From Pseudoclavibacter triregionum (lineage in GTDB: Bacteria > Actinomycetota > Actinomycetes > Actinomycetales > Microbacteriaceae), in contig OU365335.1 of assembly GCA_910822395.1 (NCBI GenBank), positions 1,736,001-1,800,000 of the forward strand: a stretch of 64,000 nucleotides of DNA, given 5' to 3'. Numbering within the stretch: position 1 is the first letter of the stretch; every line of letters starts with the position of its first letter. Under the pieces are notes generated by a model that did no database searches, was not told the DNA's origin, and worked only from the letters and a program-made list of their open reading frames with translations. Below are positions 29,368 to 38,733 of this stretch, piece by piece. Made by a program: the position numbers and the translations under genes.

Positions 29368-30236
29368 CCCGAGCCCTGCTCGCGCTGCTGCCGCCATCCG
29401 AGACGAAGCGAGATTCGTCTCCGGATGGCGGCAGCGCCGCGTTTCCGGGAGGCTCCGGTTCGGACGCCGGCGCCTCGCCTTCCCCTGGCGCCTCGTCGCG
29501 CCCGCTCGCCGAGTCGGTCGGGCATCCGCTGCAGGCCGCCGCGCGCGCCGAGGCGATCGCGGAGCTCGCGCGTCTCGCCGCCGACCCAGCGGCCCATGCC
29601 GCCGCGCTGAAGCTCTCCGCCGCCCAGGCCGAGCGCGAGCTCGCGCGGAACGCGAGCCTCGAGACGCAGGCGCGGATGCCCGCGATCGAGCGCTACACGG
29701 GCGTGCTCTACGACCACCTCGACCCGGGCTCGCTCGACGAGCGGTCGCGGGCGTGGCTCGCGCGATCCGTGCGGATCCAGTCGGCGCTGCTCGGGATCGT
29801 GGGAGCCGAGGACGGGATCCCGGCCTACCGCTGCTCCTCCTCGACGCGGCTCGGCAGGCGCTCGATGACGGCGCGCTGGGCGGGCTCCGGCGCGGCCGCG
29901 CTCGCCGAGCACGAGGGACCGATCCTCGACCTCCGCTCGAAGACCTACGCCGCGCTCGCGCCGCTGCCCGACCGCGACGACGCGATCGTCGCCGAGGTCG
30001 CGACACGCATGCCGGACGGGGAGCTCAAGGCGCTCAACCACTTCAACAAGCGCGGCAAGGGCGAGCTCGTGCGCGCGCTCGCGCAGGCCCCGGATGCCGT
30101 CCGGGACGCGCTCGACGCGGCCCGCGGCGCGGAGTCGCTCGCGGCAGCACTCCGGCTCGTCGGCGCCGAGGCCGAGGCGGCGGGGGAGCGGGAGCTCCTC
30201 CTCATCGTGGACGACCCGCGCGGCGGGGCGCGCTGA
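29364..30236 (+). CDS. yaaA: YaaA (DUF328) family protein, peroxide-stress related
   Basis: A 290-residue protein that opens with the family motif LLPPSETKR and contains GVLYDHLD, the substrate region RIQSALLGIVGAEDGIPAYR, DLRSKTYAAL and the C-terminal HFNKRGKGELVRAL. In E. coli YaaA lowers free iron during peroxide stress; the molecular activity is not known. The GTG at 29364 overlaps the atpC stop (GTGA). Between residues about 16 and 46 a Ser/Gly/Ala-rich insert replaces the usual short loop; its DNA includes the large hairpin at 29387-29435. Confidence 0.88.
   Translation: MTRALLALLPPSETKRDSSPDGGSAAFPGGSGSDAGASPSPGASSRPLAESVGHPLQAAARAEAIAELARLAADPAAHAAALKLSAAQAERELARNASLETQARMPAIERYTGVLYDHLDPGSLDERSRAWLARSVRIQSALLGIVGAEDGIPAYRCSSSTRLGRRSMTARWAGSGAAALAEHEGPILDLRSKTYAALAPLPDRDDAIVAEVATRMPDGELKALNHFNKRGKGELVRALAQAPDAVRDALDAARGAESLAAALRLVGAEAEAAGERELLLIVDDPRGGAR
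29387..29435 (+). terminator. 21-bp hairpin at the end of the atp operon, inside yaaA
   Basis: 29387-29407 pairs with 29414-29435 over 21 bp with a single bulged C and a 6-nt GCGAGA loop, the largest hairpin in the coding part of the window. It starts 20 nt after the atpC stop codon. It could end or attenuate the atp transcript and shield its 3' end while remaining readable as yaaA codons. Confidence 0.5.
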
Positions 30237-30359
30237 TCTCACCGCGCAGGGACGGCCTCGCTCTGCACCCCTCGGCTGATGCCCGCCTGCGATCCGGGTG
30301 AGAGAATGCCTGATGCGCTCGGGCCCGAGCGCCCCGCCCCGCCCCTCCAAGGAGCTCCC

Positions 30360-31040
30360 ATGGACCACTTCCTCGCGCCCATGAGCAGCGGCAGCAACGG
30401 CTCCGCCATGGTCGGCTTCACCATCGTCATGCTCTTCATGGAGCTCCTCGTCTTCGCGGTCGTCTACGTGCTCGCGTGCCTCGGCTACCACTTCCTCTTC
30501 AAGAAGTGCGGCGTGCCGACCTGGAAGGCGTGGGTGCCCTTCGTCCAGGGCTGGACCCTCTCGCAGCTCGGCGGCTACCACGGCGCGTTCTCGCTCATCC
30601 CGTACGCGGGCTGGATCATGCCGGGCATCGCGATCAACAAGGCGTTCCGCAAGGACGACGCGGGCTCGCACATCGGCATGATCCTGCTCGGCTCGATCTG
30701 GTTCTGGATCCTCGGCGCGGGCCAGGGCCGCTACGAGCCGCAGCTCATGGGCACCGACCTCCAGTACGTGCCGCTCGCGGGCGCGCAGGTCCCGACCGGT
30801 GGCTACGGGATGCAGGGCTCCGGGCAGGCCTCGTACGGGCAGTCGGGCTACGGCCAGCAGGCGACCTACGGCGAGGTGGCGCCGTACGGGCAGCAGCCGG
30901 GCCAGTACGGGCAGCAGGCCGACTACGGCCAGTACGGTCAGCAAGGCCAGTACGGCCAGCAGGCGCAGTACGGAGACCAGGTCCAGTACGGCCAGCAGGG
31001 CGGCGCCACGGCGTACGCGCCGTACGGCGAGGGCCGATAG
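30360..31040 (+). CDS. DUF5684 membrane protein with YGQ-repeat tail
   Basis: A 226-residue protein. The first 120 residues hold three hydrophobic segments around the conserved [18 protein letters not shown] and GIAINKAF pattern that resembles DUF5684, a membrane domain of unknown role found in actinobacteria and firmicutes. From about residue 140 the protein becomes a Gln/Gly/Tyr-rich repeat (YGQQ, QYGQ units), likely a disordered cytoplasmic or surface tail. The ATG at 30360 has AAGGAG 6 nt upstream, so an in-frame start at 30279 is not needed. It is followed by a close paralog. Confidence 0.75.
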   Translation: MDHFLAPMSSGSNGSAMVGFTIVMLFMELLVFAVVYVLACLGYHFLFKKCGVPTWKAWVPFVQGWTLSQLGGYHGAFSLIPYAGWIMPGIAINKAFRKDDAGSHIGMILLGSIWFWILGAGQGRYEPQLMGTDLQYVPLAGAQVPTGGYGMQGSGQASYGQSGYGQQATYGEVAPYGQQPGQYGQQADYGQYGQQGQYGQQAQYGDQVQYGQQGGATAYAPYGEGR

Positions 31041-31048
31041 CGCGCGGG

Positions 31049-31078
31049 ACGCCCGGCGCCCTCGCGGCTTCCGGGCGT
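31049..31078 (+). terminator. Hairpin after the first DUF5684 gene
   Basis: An 8-bp stem ACGCCCGG/CCGGGCGT with a 14-nt loop begins 9 nt after the stop codon. A TACACT -10 for the next gene lies at 31159-31164. Confidence 0.45.
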
Positions 31079-31259
31079 TCTCCCCGCCGATCCCGGATCG
31101 TGCCCGAGTCGGACACCCATACGTCGCCCAGGCGATGCTCAGCGTTTCCTCGGGTTCCTACACTGTTCGCGTCGAGCGGCTTCGCGCCTCCGCGCCCGCT
31201 CGTCGCCGGAGCGCCGACGGCGTCCCGGCCAACCGCCACCATCTGACAAGGATCCCCGC

Positions 31260-31826
31260 ATGAGCTCCTACAGCAGCAGCAACGAGGGCGCCCTCATCTT
31301 CACCACCTTCTTCGTGACGCTCATCGTCACGTACGTGCTCAACTCGCTCGCCTACCTCGGCATCTTCAAGAAGGCCGGCGTCCCGGCCTGGAAAGCGTGG
31401 GTCCCGGTCTACAACAACTGGGTCTTCACGCAGCTCGGCGGCTACCACGGCGCGATCTCGCTCGTCGCGTTCTTCGTGTCGAACCTCATCCTCATCTTGC
31501 CGGGCATCAACATCAACAAGGCCTTCGGCAAGGAGGGCGCCGGCTGGATGATCTTCATGATCCTCCTCATGCCGATCTGGATGTTCGTCATCGGCTTCGG
31601 CTCGGGCGAGTACCGCCCGGAGCGCATGGGCACCGGCCTCGAGCACGTCCGCGCCGCGGGCGCGAACGTCCCGGCGGCCGCCGGCGCCGGCTACGGCCAG
31701 CAGGCGTACGGCCAGGCCTACGGCTCGCAGGTCCAGCAGTACGGCCAGCAGCAGGCCGCTCCTGCCCAGGGCCAGTACCAGCAGGCGTACGGCGGCCAGC
31801 AGACCGCCTCGTACGGCCAGAACTAG
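31260..31826 (+). CDS. DUF5684 membrane protein, second tandem copy
   Basis: A 188-residue paralog of the preceding gene. The membrane part has the same layout, with FKKAGVPAWKAWVPVYNNW and GININKAFG, and the tail (about 142-188) is again rich in Tyr/Gly/Gln/Ala. The fit to DUF5684 is better here. The ATG has AAGGA upstream and its own promoter candidate TACACT at 31159-31164 gives a leader of about 90 nt. The two copies probably arose by duplication and may form a hetero-complex; no function is known. Confidence 0.78.
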   Translation: MSSYSSSNEGALIFTTFFVTLIVTYVLNSLAYLGIFKKAGVPAWKAWVPVYNNWVFTQLGGYHGAISLVAFFVSNLILILPGININKAFGKEGAGWMIFMILLMPIWMFVIGFGSGEYRPERMGTGLEHVRAAGANVPAAAGAGYGQQAYGQAYGSQVQQYGQQQAAPAQGQYQQAYGGQQTASYGQN

Positions 31827-31840
31827 CGCGATCACGTCGC

Positions 31841-31873
31841 AGGGGCCCGTCCGGCATCGCCGGGCGGGCCCTT
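31841..31873 (+). terminator. Hairpin terminator after the second DUF5684 gene
   Basis: A 12-bp GC stem with one internal T-G wobble, extended by weak outer pairs and closed by an ATC loop, starts 15 nt after the stop codon. Confidence 0.65.
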
Positions 31874-32011
31874 CGCGTCGCCGCGGGCTTCCACGGGCAA
31901 CGTCGGCCCGCCCGCGGATCCCGGCGAGTCGGATCGCCGCGTCGGGCCTGTGGAGGAGCGGGGGTCCCCAGGAGGCGTGCACCGCGGCGGCACGCGAGGG
32001 CCGGTCATCCC

Positions 32012-32017
32012 TACCGT
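32012..32017 (+). promoter_or_regulatory. -10 box (TACCGT) of the DUF4192 gene
   Basis: TACCGT ends 8 nt before the ATG at 32025; no ribosome site is present, so the message is probably leaderless. Confidence 0.4.
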
Positions 32018-32024
32018 GCTCGCC

Positions 32025-33221
32025 ATGACGACGACACGACGCCTCGCCTCGCCCCGCGACATCCTCCGGACCGTCCCGCAGCTCATGGACCAGGACCCGG
32101 CCGAGTCGCTCATCCTCCTCCCGCTCGATCGCGGCCGCGGCGGCGCGATCCTGCGCTTCGACCTGCCGCCGGCCGAGCTCGACCCGGTCGCCGCGGAGGC
32201 CTTCGCCTCGGCCGTCGTCGGCTACGCCTGCCGGGTCGAGGAGGGCGGCGAGGTCATCCTCGTCGTGTGGACCGAGCGGACGTACCGCGGACCGGGCACG
32301 CCGCCGTGGGGACTCCTCGAGGAGGCGCTCTACGCGGCCCTCTCGCGGGCGGGCATCCGCGTGCTCGTCTCGCTCTGCCGTGCCGGCGACGGCTGGGGCG
32401 AGTTCGGCTGCGACGACGACCGCTGCCCGGGATTCGGGCCGAGGCCGCTCGAGGAGGTGCGGCCCGAGGGGCCGGTGCGCGCGGTGAGCGCCACCTCGCC
32501 GCGGGGGATCGTCGAGCTGCTGCTCGGCGCCGGCTCGCCGCAGCGCCGCAGCGCCGTAGAGGAGCGGCTCGACCGGCTCCGGCGCGACGAGACCCTGCCG
32601 GGACGCGCCGCGCGGGCCTGGGAGCGCCGGCTCGCCTCCCGGGCGCCCTCGAGCCGCCCGCTCGCGGTCGAGACGGCGGCCCTCGCCCTCGCGCTCCTCG
32701 AGGAGGATCGGGCGCGGCGCACCTGGCTCGCCGACCTCGTGCTCGGCCCAGAGCGCGAGCTGGACCTCGAGGACGTCTGGCTCGAGCTCCTCGCTGACGC
32801 GCAGGGGCCCTCCGCCTCCGGTGCGCTGCACGAGGCGGCGAGCGTCCTCGGCGAGGGCGATCGGGCCGCCGGCGTCGACCGGGCTCGGCTCGAGGCGGCG
32901 GCCGCCGCGGCGCGCGACCTCGTCGGGCTCGCGCCGGATCGCCTGCGCCCGCACGCGCTCGCGGCCCTCGCCATCCTCGAGTGGGCGCGCGGCCGCTCAT
33001 CGATGGCCGCGGAGTGCGTCGCCCGCGCGCAGACTCTCGAGCCCGCGCTCGACGCGATCGAGCCGCTCGCCGCGTCGGTGGGCTGGATGGCCGAGCGGGG
33101 CATCGTGCCGCCGTGGTTCGGCTGCGGGCTCGGCGCCGTCGCGGGCGGCGGCGAGGCCGGCGGTGCCGTGGAGGAGGAGCCCGCGAGCCGCGTGGCCGGC
33201 GAATCCGACGTCGCGGCCTGA
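32025..33221 (+). CDS. DUF4192 domain protein
   Basis: A 398-residue protein matching DUF4192, an actinobacterial family of unknown function. The N-terminal half shows the family opening SPRDILRTVPQLM and DPAESLILLPL, followed by a beta-rich region with VVWTERTY. The C-terminal half is helical with a typical ending in which LAILEWARGRSSMAAECVAR resembles a TPR-like pair. A CDDDRCPGFG motif (about 126-135) holds two Cys. The longer upstream reading is rejected since the TACCGT box sits before the ATG. The next gene starts 2 nt after its stop, so the ATPase is co-translated with it. Confidence 0.8.
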   Translation: MTTTRRLASPRDILRTVPQLMDQDPAESLILLPLDRGRGGAILRFDLPPAELDPVAAEAFASAVVGYACRVEEGGEVILVVWTERTYRGPGTPPWGLLEEALYAALSRAGIRVLVSLCRAGDGWGEFGCDDDRCPGFGPRPLEEVRPEGPVRAVSATSPRGIVELLLGAGSPQRRSAVEERLDRLRRDETLPGRAARAWERRLASRAPSSRPLAVETAALALALLEEDRARRTWLADLVLGPERELDLEDVWLELLADAQGPSASGALHEAASVLGEGDRAAGVDRARLEAAAAAARDLVGLAPDRLRPHALAALAILEWARGRSSMAAECVARAQTLEPALDAIEPLAASVGWMAERGIVPPWFGCGLGAVAGGGEAGGAVEEEPASRVAGESDVAA

Positions 33222-33223
33222 TC

Positions 33224-36025
33224 GTGGGCCCGCTCGCAGCGGTGGCCGCCCCGCGCTCGGCGCGCGGGGCGGCGCCGGAGGCCGCGTCGGCACGCCTCGT
33301 GCCGCCGGCGCTCGACGCGGAGGAGGAGCCCATCCGCCTCCCGGGCCCGGTCGAGGCGATCGCGCCGCGGCCGCTTCCCGTGCTCCTCATCGTCGCGCCC
33401 GTGCTCGCCTCGCTCGTGCTCGCGGCCTCGACCGGCATGCGGCTCGCGCTGGCCTTCGCGGTGCTCGGGCCGGTGGTCGGGATCGCCTCGTGGCTCGAGG
33501 GCCGCCGTGCCGCGCGCGCTCGGCGGCGGGCGTCCGAGCGGCGTCGACGTGGCGAGCTGGCCCGGGCGGAGGCGGAGCTCGAGGCGCGCGCCGAGCGCCT
33601 TCTCATGACGCGGCGACGGCTCGCGCCGCTGCTCGTCGATCTCGCCGAGCGGCCCTCCATGCGCCACCGGGCGTCGGAGGCCCCGACGACGCCCCCGGGC
33701 GCCGCCCTGCGGTGGACGCTCGGCGCCGCCGCCCTCCCGACGGGGATCGCCGTCGAGGGCGGGCGCGACCCGTCCGATGAGGCGGCGGCCTCGCTGGCAC
33801 GGCGCGCGCGGCGCCTCGACGGCAGCCCCGTCGTGCTCGTGGCCGAGCGGATCGCCCTCCGCGGGCCGGCGAGCCTGCGCGAGCCCGTGCTCCGCGCCAT
33901 GGCGGTGCACGCCGCGGCCCACGGCGCCGCGACCTCGCTCGACGGCCGCGTCCGCGAGCTCGACCCGGACGATCCGGAGGCCCCAGCCGCGCTGCCCGAG
34001 CTGCGCCTCGACCCGGATGACCGCGACCGCGCCGTCCTCATCCTCGGCGAGCTCGAGCTCGAGCTCGCGCCGGAGCGCGCCTCGGCGGCGGAGGCGCGCG
34101 AGCTCCTCGCGCTCCTGTCTGCGACGCCGCGCGCCGCGACCGCGGAGGACCCGCTCGCGCCCGGCCTCCTCCCACTGCCCGCGGCGACGCAGACCGGCCC
34201 CGGTGCTCCGCATCTGGACGATCCCGGCTCGGGTGCCGTCGCCGATGGCGACATCGCGGCCGCGGTCGGCCTCCCCGCGACCTTCGCTCGCTGCGCCGAG
34301 GGGCCGGTCGAGATCGACCTCGTCCGCGACGGCCCGCACGCCATCGTGGGCGGCACGACCGGCAGCGGCAAGAGCGAGCTCCTCCTCGCCTGGGCGGCGT
34401 GCCTCGCGGCGACCTTCCCGCCGGATCGGCTCGCGCTCCTCGGCATCGACTTCAAGGGCGGCGCCACCTTCGACGCGCTCGCCGCCCTCCCGCACTGCGC
34501 CGGGGTCGTCACCGACCTCGACGAGGAGGGCGCCGTCGAGCGCGCCGTCGCGAGCCTCCGCGCGGAGCTCCGGCGCCGCGAGGGCGTGCTCCGCACCGCC
34601 CGCGTGCGCTCGCTCGAGGAGCTCGAGGGCCGCGACGGCGCGCCGCCGCGCCTCGTCATCCTCGTCGACGAGCTCCAGGCGCTCCTCGAGCCGAATCCCG
34701 AGCTCCACGCCGCCTTCGCCGACCTCGCGGCCCGGGGCCGCAGCCTCGGCATCCACCTCGTGCTCTGCGCCCAGCGCCCCTCGGCCGCCATGCGCGACGC
34801 GCTCATGGCGAACTGCTCGATCCGCATCTGCCTCCGCGTGACCTCCGCCGCGGAATCGCAGGCCGTCATCGGAGGACCGCAGGCCTCCGCGATCCTCCCG
34901 GAGCACCGGGGCCGCGCGTGGATCGAGCTCGGCGACGGACCGACCGAGCTGCAGGCGCTCCGCCTCGAGCCGGGCGCGCTCGCTGCCCTCGCCGAGCGCT
35001 GGCGGGCCTCCGCCCCGACGCGCGGCGTCGTCGCGCCGCCGCTGCCCGAGACGCTGCGGCGTGAGGACGATCCCGCCCTCGCCGCGCCCGGCGCCATCGG
35101 CCTCGTCGACGACCCGGAGGGCCAGCGGCGCGCGGCGGCCGTCGTCGAGCCGGGGGAGCGGCTCCTCGTCGTCGGAGGGCCCGGCTCGGGCAAGTCCGGC
35201 GCCCTCGCCGCGATCTCGGCCTCACGGCCCGAGGCACGGCGGATCGTCCTCGGCCGCGCGCCCGGGACGGCCTGGCTCCGCCTCGCCGAGGCCGAGCGGG
35301 CGGCGGCGGCCGGCGAGCGCGCCATCGTCCTCGCCGACGATCTCGATGCGCTCGGGCTCGCGCTCGACGACGCCAGACGGGCGGAGCTCGCCGAGCGGCT
35401 CGCCGCCCTCACGCGCGCGGGCGGCCGGGTGGAGCTGCACGCCTCGCTGCAGCGGCTCGGGCCGCCTTGGTCGGCGCTCTCCGCGCACGCGAGCGCGACG
35501 CTCCTGCTCGGCACCTCGTCCCGGCAGGAGCACCTCCTCGCCGGCGGCGAGCGCGGCAGCTGGCGCCGCGCGACGCCGCCCGGGCGCGGCGAGCTGCGAG
35601 GGCGGCAGGTCCAGCTCCTCCTCGCGGAGCCGCTCGCCTGGATGCCCGAGCCCGCGACGCCCGTGGCCGAGCTGGAGGGACCCGTCGCGGTCGTGAGCCG
35701 CCGGCACGGCATCCGCGCGCGGCTCGAGGCGTCCGGGTGGTCCGTCGCCGAGCTTCCCGACGCCGCCCCGGCGCCGTCGACAGCGACGCCGACCGGGCCC
35801 CGGGTCGCCGTTCTCGGCGAGCTCGAGGCCTGGAGCCGGATGCCGCTCGCCGTCGCCGCTGCCCGACGCGGACGGATGCTCCTCGACGGCCTCTCGCCCG
35901 GCGAGCATCGCGCGCTCCTGCGCGGCGATCCGACGCCGCCGCCCGTCGACGATCCGGCGCGCCAGCTCGTCCTGCGCGAGCCGGACGGCACGATGCGCCT
36001 CGCGACCCTGGAGGCCGCGCGGTGA
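33224..36025 (+). CDS. FtsK/SpoIIIE (EccC-like) membrane ATPase
   Basis: A 933-residue protein. Two membrane segments lie at about 53-92, followed by a charged cytoplasmic region and an FtsK/SpoIIIE ATPase domain with Walker [13 protein letters not shown] near 376 and Walker [13 protein letters not shown] near 478, then the family motif [11 protein letters not shown] second, degenerate ATPase-like domain begins with [14 protein letters not shown] near 649. Two membrane helices plus serial FtsK-like domains is the EccC/EssC plan of type VII secretion motors, but no WXG100, EccB or EccD gene is seen nearby. The GTG start 2 nt after the DUF4192 stop is taken because upstream codons overlap that gene. 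Role unknown. Confidence 0.8.
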   Translation: MGPLAAVAAPRSARGAAPEAASARLVPPALDAEEEPIRLPGPVEAIAPRPLPVLLIVAPVLASLVLAASTGMRLALAFAVLGPVVGIASWLEGRRAARARRRASERRRRGELARAEAELEARAERLLMTRRRLAPLLVDLAERPSMRHRASEAPTTPPGAALRWTLGAAALPTGIAVEGGRDPSDEAAASLARRARRLDGSPVVLVAERIALRGPASLREPVLRAMAVHAAAHGAATSLDGRVRELDPDDPEAPAALPELRLDPDDRDRAVLILGELELELAPERASAAEARELLALLSATPRAATAEDPLAPGLLPLPAATQTGPGAPHLDDPGSGAVADGDIAAAVGLPATFARCAEGPVEIDLVRDGPHAIVGGTTGSGKSELLLAWAACLAATFPPDRLALLGIDFKGGATFDALAALPHCAGVVTDLDEEGAVERAVASLRAELRRREGVLRTARVRSLEELEGRDGAPPRLVILVDELQALLEPNPELHAAFADLAARGRSLGIHLVLCAQRPSAAMRDALMANCSIRICLRVTSAAESQAVIGGPQASAILPEHRGRAWIELGDGPTELQALRLEPGALAALAERWRASAPTRGVVAPPLPETLRREDDPALAAPGAIGLVDDPEGQRRAAAVVEPGERLLVVGGPGSGKSGALAAISASRPEARRIVLGRAPGTAWLRLAEAERAAAAGERAIVLADDLDALGLALDDARRAELAERLAALTRAGGRVELHASLQRLGPPWSALSAHASATLLLGTSSRQEHLLAGGERGSWRRATPPGRGELRGRQVQLLLAEPLAWMPEPATPVAELEGPVAVVSRRHGIRARLEASGWSVAELPDAAPAPSTATPTGPRVAVLGELEAWSRMPLAVAAARRGRMLLDGLSPGEHRALLRGDPTPPPVDDPARQLVLREPDGTMRLATLEAAR

Positions 36026-36078
36026 GGCCGACGCCGAGCGAGCTGACCCCGCGATCGGCCCGGAGCCGCGGGCGGGGA

Positions 36079-37101
36079 CTAGCCCTGCGGCGCCGGCATC
36101 TGCGTCGGCACGTCGCGGCCGATGCGGATCGCGCCGACCTGCGCGCCGCGGCCGAGCACCTCGAGGTCGAGGCGCGGCACGATGCGCTGCACCTCGGCCA
36201 CCGGCACGACGCCGGCCGTGACGAGCAGCTGCAGGCCGACGAGCGTCGCCGCGCGGGCGTTGCCGTCGAGCATCTTCAGCGCGACGGTCGTGCCGTCGGG
36301 CGCGGCCATCGTGAGCACGCCCTCGGCACCCGTCTTCGCGAGCACGCCGAGCTCCTCGATGACGACGGTGTTCGGGCGGCCCGGGCCGTCGACCGCCCAG
36401 CCGTGGGCGAGGCAGGCCGAGGCGACGCGGGCGGCGTTGCGGAAGAGCGCGAAGGGCGAGGAGGCGTTCGCCGTGCGGATGCGGGCGATGCCGCGCGCGA
36501 GGCCCGTGAGCGAGATCGCGTGCACGGGCGCGCCGCAGCCGTCGACGCCGCTCGCCGCCGGGCGCTCGGTCGTGAGGCGCTCGATGACCTCGCGCACCGC
36601 GACCTGCAGCGGGTGCTCCGGCGCGAGGTACGAGTCGATCGGCCACCCCTGCGCGACGCAGGCCGCGAGCATGGCGGCGTGCTTGCCCGAGCAGTTCATG
36701 CAGACCGCCTGCTGCTGCTCGCCCGCGCGCACGAGCCCGTCGCGGGAGGCGCGGTCGAGCGGCCAGTCGGCTGGGCAGCCGAGCGCGCGGTCGTCGAGGC
36801 CGACCTTCGCGAGGATGTCCCGGACGAGCGCGACGTGGCGGGGCGTGCCGCCGTGGCTCGCGCTCGCGATCGCGACCTGCTCTTCGGTGAGCTCCGCGCC
36901 CGCGCCGAGCGAGGCGATCGTCTGAAACGGCTTCAGCGTCGAGCGCGGGAAGATCGGCGTCTGCACATCGCCGAGGCCGAGCAGCAGCTCGCCCTCCGGC
37001 GTGACGACGGCGGCCGAGCCGACGTGGCGCGACTCGATGAAGCCCGAGCGCTCCACGACGGCGAGCTCGACGGCGGATCCGGCGGAGAAGGTTTCGATCA
37101 C
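36079..37101 (-). CDS. Asparaginase II family protein (PF06089 type)
   Basis: A 340-residue protein of the Asparaginase_II (thermolabile L-asparaginase, Rhizobium etli-type) family. Visible signatures are [12 protein letters not shown] with the active-site Ser, [23 protein letters not shown] and the [16 protein letters not shown] loop. Predicted to hydrolyse asparagine to aspartate and ammonia in the cytoplasm. The GTG at 37101 lies 7 nt after a minus-strand TACCCT, giving a leaderless message. It is convergent with the ATPase gene and downstream of gabT on the same strand, with a 123-nt gap. Confidence 0.88.
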   Translation of the reverse strand: MIETFSAGSAVELAVVERSGFIESRHVGSAAVVTPEGELLLGLGDVQTPIFPRSTLKPFQTIASLGAGAELTEEQVAIASASHGGTPRHVALVRDILAKVGLDDRALGCPADWPLDRASRDGLVRAGEQQQAVCMNCSGKHAAMLAACVAQGWPIDSYLAPEHPLQVAVREVIERLTTERPAASGVDGCGAPVHAISLTGLARGIARIRTANASSPFALFRNAARVASACLAHGWAVDGPGRPNTVVIEELGVLAKTGAEGVLTMAAPDGTTVALKMLDGNARAATLVGLQLLVTAGVVPVAEVQRIVPRLDLEVLGRGAQVGAIRIGRDVPTQMPAPQG

Positions 37102-37107
37102 CCGACG

Positions 37108-37113
37108 AGGGTA
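37108..37113 (-). promoter_or_regulatory. -10 box (TACCCT) of the asparaginase gene
   Basis: On the minus strand TACCCT ends 7 nt before the GTG at 37101 with no ribosome site, the same arrangement as at lysA. Confidence 0.45.
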
Positions 37114-37224
37114 CCGAGTGCGCGGCGCGCCGCGGCCCCGCGCCCCGCAGACGGCGACGGGCGCCGCCCGCCCGGAGACCGGGGGAGCGGCGCCCGTCGG
37201 AGCGCTGCCGGAGGAGGCGACGGC

Positions 37225-38562
37225 CTAGAGGCTGTCGAGGCCCTCCTTGATGACGCCGAGCGCGTCCTCGAGCTGCTCGTCCGTGAGAGCGAGGCTCGGG
37301 AGGAAGCGGATGACGTTCTCGTACGTGCCGCACGAGAGGAGGATGACGCCGTGCTCGAAGGCGTGCTTCACGATCTTCGAGACCGCGTCCTTGTTCGGGA
37401 CCTTCGTCGTGTCGGCCGTGCCGTCCTCGACGAACTCGACCGCGAACATCGCGCCCTTGCCGCGGACCTCGCCGATGATGCCGCGCTGGGCCTTCTCGGC
37501 GTCCCAGAACTTCCGGAGGCCCTGCTCGATGCGGACCGCCTCGTCGAGGAGGTTCTCCTCGGCGATCGCGTCGATGACCGCGTTGCCGGCCGCGAGCGCG
37601 ACCGGGTTGCCGCCGTAGGTGCCGCCGAGGCGGCCCGGGAGCGGCGCGTCCATGATCTCCGCGCGGCCCACGACGCCCGAGAGCGGCATGCCGTCGGCGA
37701 TGCCCTTCGCGAAGGTGATGAGGTCGGGCTCGATGCCGAAGTGCTCCGAGGCGAAGTACTTGCCGGTGCGGGCGACGCCCGACTGCACCTCGTCGGCGAT
37801 GAAGACGACGCCGTTCTCGCGGCACCAGTCCTGGAGCGCCTTGAGGTAGCCGTCGGCCGGGACGATGAAGCCGCCCTCGCCCTGGATCGGCTCGGCGACG
37901 AGGCACGCGAGGTCGGCGGCGCCGACGCGCTTCTCGAGGAACGAGATCGTGGCCTTCGCGGCCTCCTCGCCCGAGAGGCCGTCGTGGTACGGGTACGAGT
38001 TCGGCGCGTGGTGCACGGAGCCGGCGAGCGGGCCCATGCCCGTCGCGTACACGGCCTTGTGGTTCATCGACATCGTGAGGTTCGTGCGGCCGTGGAAGGC
38101 GTGGTCGAGCACGGCGACGTTCGTGCGGCCCGTGTAGGCGCGGGCGATCTTCACGGCATTCTCGACGGCCTCGGCGCCGGAGTTCATGAAGAAGGCCTTC
38201 TTCGGGAAGTCCCCCGGCGTGACCTTCGCGAGCTTCTCGGCGAGGGCGACGTAGCCCTCGTACGGGGCGATGCCCATGGCCGTGTGGAGGTAGCGGTCGG
38301 CCTGGGCCTTGACGGCCTCGCTCACCTTGGGGTGGCAGTGGCCGAGCGTCGTGACGCCGATGCCGGTCGAGAGGTCGATGAGCTGGTTGCCGTCGACATC
38401 GCGGAGGATCGCGCCCTGCGCCTCGTCGGCGAACACGGGGTAGCCGGGCGTCATGCCCTTCGGGACGGCCGCCTCGCGGCGAGCGGTGAGCTCCTGCGAC
38501 TTGGGGCCGGGGATCGCGGTGACGACCTTGCGGATGGGTTCGAAAGCGGCGTTGTCGGTCAT
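37225..38562 (-). CDS. gabT: 4-Aminobutyrate aminotransferase
   Basis: A 445-residue class III PLP aminotransferase converting GABA and 2-oxoglutarate to succinic semialdehyde and glutamate. The PLP lysine is K286 (TFAKGIADG), the cofactor Asp is D257 in [14 protein letters not shown], and [15 protein letters not shown] forms the phosphate loop. The ATG at 38562 is fixed by a minus-strand TACCAT 7 nt upstream; an upstream in-frame start would include that box. It is alone on its transcript, divergent from dxr. Other omega-amino acids could also be substrates. Confidence 0.93.
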   Translation of the reverse strand: MTDNAAFEPIRKVVTAIPGPKSQELTARREAAVPKGMTPGYPVFADEAQGAILRDVDGNQLIDLSTGIGVTTLGHCHPKVSEAVKAQADRYLHTAMGIAPYEGYVALAEKLAKVTPGDFPKKAFFMNSGAEAVENAVKIARAYTGRTNVAVLDHAFHGRTNLTMSMNHKAVYATGMGPLAGSVHHAPNSYPYHDGLSGEEAAKATISFLEKRVGAADLACLVAEPIQGEGGFIVPADGYLKALQDWCRENGVVFIADEVQSGVARTGKYFASEHFGIEPDLITFAKGIADGMPLSGVVGRAEIMDAPLPGRLGGTYGGNPVALAAGNAVIDAIAEENLLDEAVRIEQGLRKFWDAEKAQRGIIGEVRGKGAMFAVEFVEDGTADTTKVPNKDAVSKIVKHAFEHGVILLSCGTYENVIRFLPSLALTDEQLEDALGVIKEGLDSL

Positions 38563-38568
38563 GACGCG

Positions 38569-38574
38569 ATGGTA
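38569..38574 (-). promoter_or_regulatory. gabT -10 box (TACCAT), leaderless start
   Basis: The hexamer ends 7 nt before the ATG on the minus strand, with no ribosome site, and decides the start. Confidence 0.5.
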
Positions 38575-38733
38575 TCCCCGCCGACCCGGGATCCCATCAG
38601 CCCGGCGCACAACATCCCCCGCGTCCGCTCAGCGGGCGCACAGCGCGCACCGGGCCCCCGCGGCCCCGCCCCGGCGCAGCCGGAGGGCCGTACCGGTCGG
38701 GTGGCGGCCGGACGCGTGCGGAATCATGTCCCC

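Noticed and set aside
32254-35991. A minus-strand frame of over 1,200 codons opposite the DUF4192 and ATPase genes
   Set aside because: It is Arg/Ser/Ala-rich with no recognisable domain, while the plus strand carries clear FtsK and DUF4192 motifs.
35467-38733. Plus-strand frame extending dxr upstream by more than 1,000 codons
   Set aside because: It is antisense to the asparaginase and gabT genes; dxr homology begins at the ATG at 38734.
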